Assembly (NCBI GenBank): GCA_035302865.1
Contig: DATGSF010000144.1
Span: 1 to 11,091, forward strand
Length of the DNA stretch: 11,091 bases
Direction: 5' to 3'
Source: DATGSF01 sp035302865
GTDB lineage: Bacteria > Bacteroidota > Bacteroidia > Chitinophagales > Chitinophagaceae
This document shows positions 6,031-11,091 of the stretch, in pieces (positions within the stretch are counted from its first letter, which is position 1; each line of letters opens with the position of its first letter). Below the pieces are notes generated by a model, which made no database searches, was not told the origin of the DNA, and worked only from the letters and a program-made list of their open reading frames with translations. Made by a program: the position numbers and the translations under genes.

Positions 6031-6798
6031 ATGAAATTATTTAATTGGATAATATTTTGTGCTTTATTTTTTTTAGTGCATAGTTGCGCGACAAAGAAGA
6101 GTACATACTATCTTCAGAATATAGAAAAGGAGATATCACAAAGTGATTTTTCAGATGCTTCCGAGCAAATTCAAAAAAATGATGAACTTTTGATCATTAT
6201 AAGTACTTTGGATCCCGAAGCTTCAAATCCTTTTAACTTAAGAAGTACGAGTTCTGAAACAAAGGAAAATCTTACACATTTAGTAGATTCCGAAGGTAAT
6301 ATTGAAATGCCGGTAATTGGAAAACTTTATGTGGAAGGAAAGACTCGTATAGAGTTGCAGAAGGAATTGGTTAGTTTATTGAAAAGACACTTGATAAACC
6401 CAGTTGTTAATATTCGGATTCAAAACTTAAGAATTACTGTGTTAGGAGATGTTAAATCTCCAGGAACATACAATGTGAATTCTGAAAAAATCAATATTTT
6501 GCAAGCTATAGGTTTAGCAGGGGACTTAAATCTAACAGGTGAGCGACAAGAGGTGGTTTTAGTTAGAGAATCAAAAGAAGGTCGAACTTATCAAAGAATT
6601 GATTTAAGAGATGCTAATGTTTTAAATAAAAACTATTACCAATTGCAACAAAATGATATTATTTACGTTCCACAAGGTAGAGTTAAAATTCATAGTGCAA
6701 GCATTAGTCCATTATATTCTTTCGGGGTTTCTGCATTAGGAACTACAATTACTTTGATGAATCTTTATTTTACTTTATCTGAAAAATCCAAAAAATAA
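6031..6798 (+). CDS. Wza-like polysaccharide export outer-membrane lipoprotein
   Basis: This 255-residue protein has a lipoprotein signal ending at C19 (LVHSC-AT). A polysaccharide export domain covers about residues 48-128, with a start of the form NDELLIIIST and the downstream segment DSEGNIEMPVIGKLYVEG. An SLBB domain follows from about 134, opening with VLGDVKSPG (137-145). Near the C-terminus, residues about 225-247 are hydrophobic and could be the membrane-crossing helix that forms the outer-membrane pore in Wza. It is shorter than E. coli Wza, with one SLBB domain, as is usual for Bacteroidota homologues. It should form an oligomeric channel docking on the Wzc-like protein encoded 2 bp downstream. 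It is first in the operon behind the -7 box at 5999-6006. Confidence 0.93.
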   Translation: MKLFNWIIFCALFFLVHSCATKKSTYYLQNIEKEISQSDFSDASEQIQKNDELLIIISTLDPEASNPFNLRSTSSETKENLTHLVDSEGNIEMPVIGKLYVEGKTRIELQKELVSLLKRHLINPVVNIRIQNLRITVLGDVKSPGTYNVNSEKINILQAIGLAGDLNLTGERQEVVLVRESKEGRTYQRIDLRDANVLNKNYYQLQQNDIIYVPQGRVKIHSASISPLYSFGVSALGTTITLMNLYFTLSEKSKK

Positions 6799-6800
6799 AT

Positions 6801-9155
6801 ATGTCAAATTTTGAATTTGATCAAGAACGCAATCAATCCTTTGATTTATTTAAGCATAATATAAAGAAATACTTTAAGAAGTGGCCGTATGTTGTGATAT
6901 GTGTTATTCTATTTTTAATTGTAGCCCAAATCAAATTACGTTATTCTACTCCAATTTATCAAGCAAGTTCTTTAGTTCATGTGAATACTGAAATGTCTAA
7001 TTCTGCTTTGGATTTTTCGAGTAGTTTGGATTTATCTGGAACCTTAACTAAATCTAGAGTTGAAGATGAAATTGAAATCTTTAGATCAGTAAAATTAATT
7101 CAAAGAGCAGTAGTAAGCTTAAATTTACAAGTTAATTACCGTTCTGTAGGTAAGGTTAAATCGCCAGATTTATATGGAATAAGTCCAGTACGCATCAGTA
7201 GTGATAGAGATTTTGATTTTGTTTTGGATAGTTTAAAAAAGACTTCTTATAGCTTTACAATCATTGGTGATAAGAATAAAGATGAAGTTGAAGTTCATTT
7301 TGAAGATAAAATAATTCAAGTTAAAAACAATGAGGAATTTGCTAGTCCTTTAGGTAATATCAAAGTAGAAAAACTTCATGATTTCAATGGCGAAATTAAA
7401 GCATCTGTTAGACATTCAAATAGTATTGCAAGAGATTTGAGAAGTAAGTTATCTATTAAAGTTCATGGAAATTATGCAAGTAAGATATTGGAACTTAAAA
7501 TGCTTTCGGATAATAAGATAAAAGCGGAAATATTTTTAGAAGAAATAGTAAAACAATATAATCAAGACGCAATAGAAGATAAAAATGCTGTTTTAACTAA
7601 TACTGCAAGATTTATTGACGAACAATTAGAGATAATTTCAGCTGATCTAAGTGAAGTAGAAACAGAGAAAGCTCAGTTTAAATCCAGTCGGGGTTTAATT
7701 GATATTGGTTCAGAGGCAAGCACAGCTTTACAAGAGCAAAGAGAAGCTTTGAATAAAGCTGCCGAATTAGGTGTGCAAATACATCTACTTTCTCATACTT
7801 TGAACTCTTTAAATAAATCAATAGGACATGAATTACTGCCAGTTGATGTTGGTGTCCAAGAACAGGGGTTAAATAATCAAATTGCTAATTATAATAACTT
7901 GGTATTAGAAAAAAGTCGTTTGGAATCAAGTGCAACAAGTGATAACCCTATTTTGATTCAACTTAACTCTAAATTAGATGCATTAAAAAATAGTTTATCT
8001 GCAAGTATACAAACTACCATTAATTCTATAGGGATTAAACAAGCTGAATTTCAAAAACATGCGGAAAGAGTATCTTCAAAAATAGCAGCCTCACCGCGTC
8101 AAGAAATGTTAATGCGAGGAATTGTACGAGAACAGGAATTAAAAGAATCACTATATATATTTTTATTACAAAGAAGAACTGAGGTTGGAATCAGCTTAGC
8201 AATATCTACTCCAGTGGCGAAAGTGATTAATCAAGCTCAAGCGAGCGGATCGCCAGTAAGTCCAAATAAAAATAGTATTTATTTTATTGCTATTGTTCTA
8301 GGAATTGCAGTTCCAATTGGTTTCTTCTTTCTTAAAGATCTTTTAGATAATAAAGTTAGAAATCAAGAAGATATTAAAAGAACCATTCATAACGCTACGG
8401 TATTAGGCGAGGTGCCATCCCTAAAGTCAAAAGATGCCCATTTAATTACAAAAAATGATAGGTCGGTCTTAGCAGAAGCTTTCAGAATAATTTATACAAA
8501 CCTAAAATATATGATACCTGAGAGTGTTGCTGGAAAGGCTCCAATTATTTATGTTTCATCAACAATTGCAGGGGAAGGAAAAACTTTAGCTATTTCCAAT
8601 CTTGCGAAAACACTTTATTATAATAATAAGAAAGTAGTTTTAGTCGGAGCTGATTTAAGAAATCCTCAATTGAAATCTCATTTCGAAGAAAGAACCTTAT
8701 ATGGATTAAGTGATTATTTGTTTAACGAAGAAATTCAAATTGCTGATATTATAACTAAAATTGAAGAGCATGAAGGGATGGATATTATACATGCAGGTAA
8801 TATTCCGCCAAATCCTGCTGAGCTTTTAACTAGGAATCGATGGGAAATGCTTTTGAGACAGTTACAAAAAGAATATGATTATGTTTTAGTAGATACAGCA
8901 CCAATGTTGTTAGTTACAGACACTCTTGTAATAAATAAATATGCAGATTTGATTGTTTATTTGATTAGAGCTGGTAAAACTGAAAAAAATCTTTTGAATT
9001 TTATTAATGATATTAGAAAAGAAAAAAAGGTAGAAAATGTTGGCTTTATACTTAACGATGTGAAGGCGGCTGGATATGGTTATGGAAATAAATATGGTTA
9101 TGGCTATGGAAATGTAGAAAAAAAGAATATCTTTAAGAAATTATTTAATTCCTAA
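6801..9155 (+). CDS. Wzc-like polysaccharide co-polymerase and BY-type tyrosine autokinase
   Basis: This 784-residue inner-membrane protein joins a chain-length (Wzz) domain to a cytoplasmic bacterial tyrosine kinase. A first membrane helix lies at about 29-46. A long periplasmic, partly coiled-coil region follows (about 270-450), then a GNVR-type segment (MLMRGIVREQELKESLYIFL), and a second helix at about 494-512. The kinase part begins with AEAFRIIYTNLKY. It has Walker A AGEGKT (K594), Walker A' VVLVGADLRNPQ (D618) and Walker B YVLVDTAP (D698). The C-terminus carries a tyrosine cluster, Y759, Y761, Y765, Y767 and Y769, the expected autophosphorylation sites. The protein couples polymerisation to export through the Wza-like channel, and cycles of phosphorylation and removal by the CpsB-type phosphatase set polymer output. 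All key kinase residues look intact. Confidence 0.95.
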   Translation: MSNFEFDQERNQSFDLFKHNIKKYFKKWPYVVICVILFLIVAQIKLRYSTPIYQASSLVHVNTEMSNSALDFSSSLDLSGTLTKSRVEDEIEIFRSVKLIQRAVVSLNLQVNYRSVGKVKSPDLYGISPVRISSDRDFDFVLDSLKKTSYSFTIIGDKNKDEVEVHFEDKIIQVKNNEEFASPLGNIKVEKLHDFNGEIKASVRHSNSIARDLRSKLSIKVHGNYASKILELKMLSDNKIKAEIFLEEIVKQYNQDAIEDKNAVLTNTARFIDEQLEIISADLSEVETEKAQFKSSRGLIDIGSEASTALQEQREALNKAAELGVQIHLLSHTLNSLNKSIGHELLPVDVGVQEQGLNNQIANYNNLVLEKSRLESSATSDNPILIQLNSKLDALKNSLSASIQTTINSIGIKQAEFQKHAERVSSKIAASPRQEMLMRGIVREQELKESLYIFLLQRRTEVGISLAISTPVAKVINQAQASGSPVSPNKNSIYFIAIVLGIAVPIGFFFLKDLLDNKVRNQEDIKRTIHNATVLGEVPSLKSKDAHLITKNDRSVLAEAFRIIYTNLKYMIPESVAGKAPIIYVSSTIAGEGKTLAISNLAKTLYYNNKKVVLVGADLRNPQLKSHFEERTLYGLSDYLFNEEIQIADIITKIEEHEGMDIIHAGNIPPNPAELLTRNRWEMLLRQLQKEYDYVLVDTAPMLLVTDTLVINKYADLIVYLIRAGKTEKNLLNFINDIRKEKKVENVGFILNDVKAAGYGYGNKYGYGYGNVEKKNIFKKLFNS
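9075..9114 (+). repeat. Short tandem Tyr-Gly repeat encoding the kinase phosphorylation tail
   Basis: An imperfect repeat of TATGGTTATGGAAAT-like units encodes YGYGN, then K, then YGYGYGN. The second copy contains one extra TATGGC unit. It supplies five tyrosines near the C-terminus of the autokinase. Such repeats can gain or lose units by slippage in 6-bp steps without shifting frame, changing the number of phosphorylation sites. Confidence 0.6.
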
Positions 9156-9166
9156 ATTTAAAAAGT

Positions 9167-10087
9167 ATGTTTGGTGTAGGTTTTCTAGTTCTTTTACTAA
9201 TTATTCTAGGTCTTAGTGTTTTTACTGTAAAACAACAAACAGCTTATGTTATAGAAAGATTTAAAAAATTTCATAGCATAAGAAATGCTGGCTTGCAGAT
9301 TAAAATTCCTTTAATTGATACTGTTGCAGGAAAACTATCTCTAAGAATCCAACAATTAGATGTTCAAGTAGAAACCAAAACGAAAGATGATGTTTTTGTA
9401 AAATTGAAAATATCTGTTCAATATAGAGTGATACCTGATCAAGTATATGATGCATTCTATAAACTTGACAATCCAAGAAATCAAATAACTGCATTTATTT
9501 TTGATGTAGTGAGAGCTGAAGTGCCTAAACTAAAATTAGACGATGTTTTTGAGAAAAAAGATGATATAGCCATTGCAGTAAAATCAAATCTTTCGGATTA
9601 TATGAACAGTTATGGTTATGATATTATTAAATCTTTAGTTACAGATATTGATCCAGCGGAAGAAGTAAAAAGAGCAATGAATAGAATTAATGAAGCAGAG
9701 AGGAAGAAAACAGCTGCTCGATTTGAAGGAGAAGCTCAAAGGATTTTAATTGTGGAAAAAGCTAAAGCAGAAGCTGAAAGTAAAAGATTACAAGGGCAGG
9801 GTATAGCAGACCAAAGAAGAGAGATAGCAAAAGGACTTCTAGAATCAGTGGATGTTTTAAATAAAGTAGGGATTAACTCTAAAGAAGCCTCTTCATTAAT
9901 AGTTGTTACGCAACATTATGATACCTTACAATCTATGGGGGAACAAACAGGATCTAAACTTATATTGCTTCCTAATTCACCATCAGCAGCATCCGATATG
10001 CTTCAAACTATGATAACTTCTTTTACAGCAGCAGCAGAATTGTCTGAAGATAAAAATAATAAACCTCCATTACCACCCAAAAGATAG
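9167..10087 (+). CDS. SPFH/Band 7 (stomatin-like) membrane protein, close to the plant HIR subgroup
   Basis: This 306-residue protein has one N-terminal membrane helix (about 3-21), a Band 7/SPFH domain (about 22-185), and a charged Ala/Glu/Lys-rich coiled coil (about 165-225, with EAERKKTAARFEGEAQRIL). The C-terminal tail ends in PPLPPKR. From memory, several stretches resemble plant hypersensitive-induced-reaction (HIR) proteins closely: LSLRIQQLDVQVETKTKDDV, DAFYKLDNPRNQI, VPKLKLDDVFEKKDDIA, VKRAMNRINEAER and a final VVTQHYDTLQSMG. SPFH proteins form ring or cage oligomers on membranes and organise microdomains or control membrane proteases. It starts 11 bp after the autokinase stop, so it is probably in the export operon, where a scaffold for the Wzc complex is a possible but unproven role. 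No NfeD-type or FtsH-type partner is visible in the window. Confidence 0.93.
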   Translation: MFGVGFLVLLLIILGLSVFTVKQQTAYVIERFKKFHSIRNAGLQIKIPLIDTVAGKLSLRIQQLDVQVETKTKDDVFVKLKISVQYRVIPDQVYDAFYKLDNPRNQITAFIFDVVRAEVPKLKLDDVFEKKDDIAIAVKSNLSDYMNSYGYDIIKSLVTDIDPAEEVKRAMNRINEAERKKTAARFEGEAQRILIVEKAKAEAESKRLQGQGIADQRREIAKGLLESVDVLNKVGINSKEASSLIVVTQHYDTLQSMGEQTGSKLILLPNSPSAASDMLQTMITSFTAAAELSEDKNNKPPLPPKR

Positions 10088-10113
10088 ATTTTTTAAATTT
10101 AAAAAAGTATAAA

Positions 10114-11091
10114 ATGATGTTTAATAAGAAATTGCTAGTTTCTCTATTCCTGATATTTTTTAGCCTGCGAGCCTTTGCACAGAATTACAATACAGAATAC
10201 TGGGATAGTCTAGTGATTTTCCAATTGCGTACAAGTGAGAAAATAATAGAATCGAATAATAATATAGTAGATAAGAAAGAATATTATTGGCTCTCAAAAG
10301 AATTGAAAGATATTTCAATCCTTGAAATGCGCCACCTTCATCCTTCTATTGAGGATGAAGCATTAATTCGCACTTATCAAATTAAAATAGCAGAGCCTGA
10401 AAAGGTAACAGAATTAATAAATATTTTGAATAAAAAGAAAAATATTGAATATGCTGAATTATTGCCTTTGCACAGAAAATCTTATATTCCAAATGATCAG
10501 CTTTATACCTTAACCAATCAATGGGGCTTATTTAAAATTAATGCGGAACAAGCTTGGGATATTGCAACAGGTGATACAAGTGTAGTAGTTGCTGTTACTG
10601 ATGATGCATTTGATGTGTTTCATCCTGACTTGCAAAATGTTCTCCTGCCAGGATGGGATGCCTATACATCTACTCCAAACCCTGGTCCATGTGGTGTTAA
10701 TAAAGGTAATCACGGTACCCATGTTGCAGGAACTGTTGGAGCTCAAACAAATAATGGCATTGGTCTTGCATCCATTGGTTTTGGTATTAAGATTCTTCCA
10801 ATTAAAATTGGTGACTGTGCTAGCCAATATTTGCCAGCTAGCTATGCCGGCGTAATATACGCTGCAGACAATAATGCTGATATAATTAACATGTCTTGGG
10901 GAAGTAATGGTGGAGGAGCATACGGACAAAATGTAATGATTTATGCTTGGAATAGAGGTTGCATTTTAGTTGCAGCAGCTGGAAATGACAACACCTCTCA
11001 ATATCATTATCCGTCTAATTATAATTACGTTATTGCTGTTGCGTCTACAGATCAAAATGATAATAAGTCAAGTTTTTCTAATTACGGAACT
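10114..11091 (+). CDS. Secreted subtilisin-like serine protease (S8), 3' end beyond the window
   Basis: The 326 visible codons begin at ATG 10114, although ATG 10117 is equally possible. A signal peptide ends at AFA (residue 22), before QN. Residues about 24-130 form a propeptide, whose end (IEYAELLPLHR) resembles an I9-type inhibitor region. The S8 catalytic domain then begins. Its Asp motif is VAVTDDAFDVFHPDL (catalytic D163), the His motif is GNHGTHVAGT (H200), and the oxyanion asparagine is N291 in AAAGND. The catalytic Ser (GTSMA region) and any C-terminal sorting domain lie past base 11091, so this is a window truncation and not a pseudogene. The gene follows the SPFH gene by 26 bp with no terminator seen, so it may be co-transcribed. 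Targets are unknown; cell-surface or extracellular proteolysis is likely. Confidence 0.93.
   Translation, partial: MMFNKKLLVSLFLIFFSLRAFAQNYNTEYWDSLVIFQLRTSEKIIESNNNIVDKKEYYWLSKELKDISILEMRHLHPSIEDEALIRTYQIKIAEPEKVTELINILNKKKNIEYAELLPLHRKSYIPNDQLYTLTNQWGLFKINAEQAWDIATGDTSVVVAVTDDAFDVFHPDLQNVLLPGWDAYTSTPNPGPCGVNKGNHGTHVAGTVGAQTNNGIGLASIGFGIKILPIKIGDCASQYLPASYAGVIYAADNNADIINMSWGSNGGGAYGQNVMIYAWNRGCILVAAAGNDNTSQYHYPSNYNYVIAVASTDQNDNKSSFSNYGT

Noticed and set aside
8640..8660. Degenerate Walker A' (VGADLR, with Gly before Ala-Asp) in the autokinase
   Set aside because: The key aspartate D618 is present, and as I recall this form is common in Bacteroidota Wzc homologues.
9300..9494. Minus-strand open frame of 64 codons
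   Set aside because: It is a shadow of the SPFH coding sequence with no leader or recognisable protein pattern.
10528..10929. Minus-strand frame of 133 codons and plus-strand frame of 88 codons (10589-10855)
   Set aside because: Both overlap the subtilase region holding the Asp and His motifs in another frame; their Cys/Ile/Thr- and Leu/Met-rich compositions are frame-shadow artefacts.
10114..11091. Subtilase as a pseudogene because the catalytic Ser is missing
   Set aside because: The frame is open to the last base and the Ser motif normally lies further downstream, so the absence is due to the window edge.

Overview
The window reads as a stretch of Bacteroidota chromosome, probably Flavobacteriia-like. 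It is strongly AT-rich, it has A-rich leaders without Shine-Dalgarno sequences, and four copies of the Bacteroidota -7 promoter box TAnnTTTG sit in its two divergent intergenic regions. Lipoprotein signals have the short F/H-S-C form. At the left edge is the N-terminus of a secreted protein of the kind that ends in a type IX secretion or gliding-motility C-terminal domain. I see no rRNA, tRNA, CRISPR array, insertion sequence or phage gene, and no gene-free stretch longer than about 165 bases.

Left block, minus strand (about 3608 down to 1): an MdlA-like ABC exporter with fused membrane and ATPase domains, then an ABC-2-type permease without its own ATPase, then a 131-residue secreted protein of unknown function, then the start of a large secreted protein that runs off the window. 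The first two genes are 5 bp apart and the last two 14 bp apart. A 163-bp gap separates the pairs.

Middle block: a divergent promoter region (3639-3685, with mirrored -7 boxes) also drives a plus-strand pair. This is a small charged lipoprotein followed 4 bp later by a DegT/DnrJ/EryC1-type aminotransferase of the PglE kind, which makes 4-amino-sugars for surface glycans. Its 3' end overlaps, tail to tail, a minus-strand CpsB/YwqE-type PHP-domain tyrosine phosphatase. The aminotransferase's intrinsic terminator hairpin lies inside the phosphatase coding sequence.

Right block, plus strand (6031 to the end): a second divergent promoter region separates the phosphatase from a Wza-like outer-membrane export lipoprotein, a Wzc-like chain-length regulator and tyrosine autokinase, an SPFH/Band 7 protein strikingly like plant HIR proteins, and a secreted subtilisin-like (S8) protease cut by the window edge. 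The core theme is surface polysaccharide: an amino-sugar precursor enzyme, the export channel, the autokinase that controls export, and the opposing phosphatase. The SPFH protein directly behind the kinase, the two ABC proteins lacking evident partners, and the nested terminator are the points most worth a second look. No complete undescribed system is demonstrable from this window alone.
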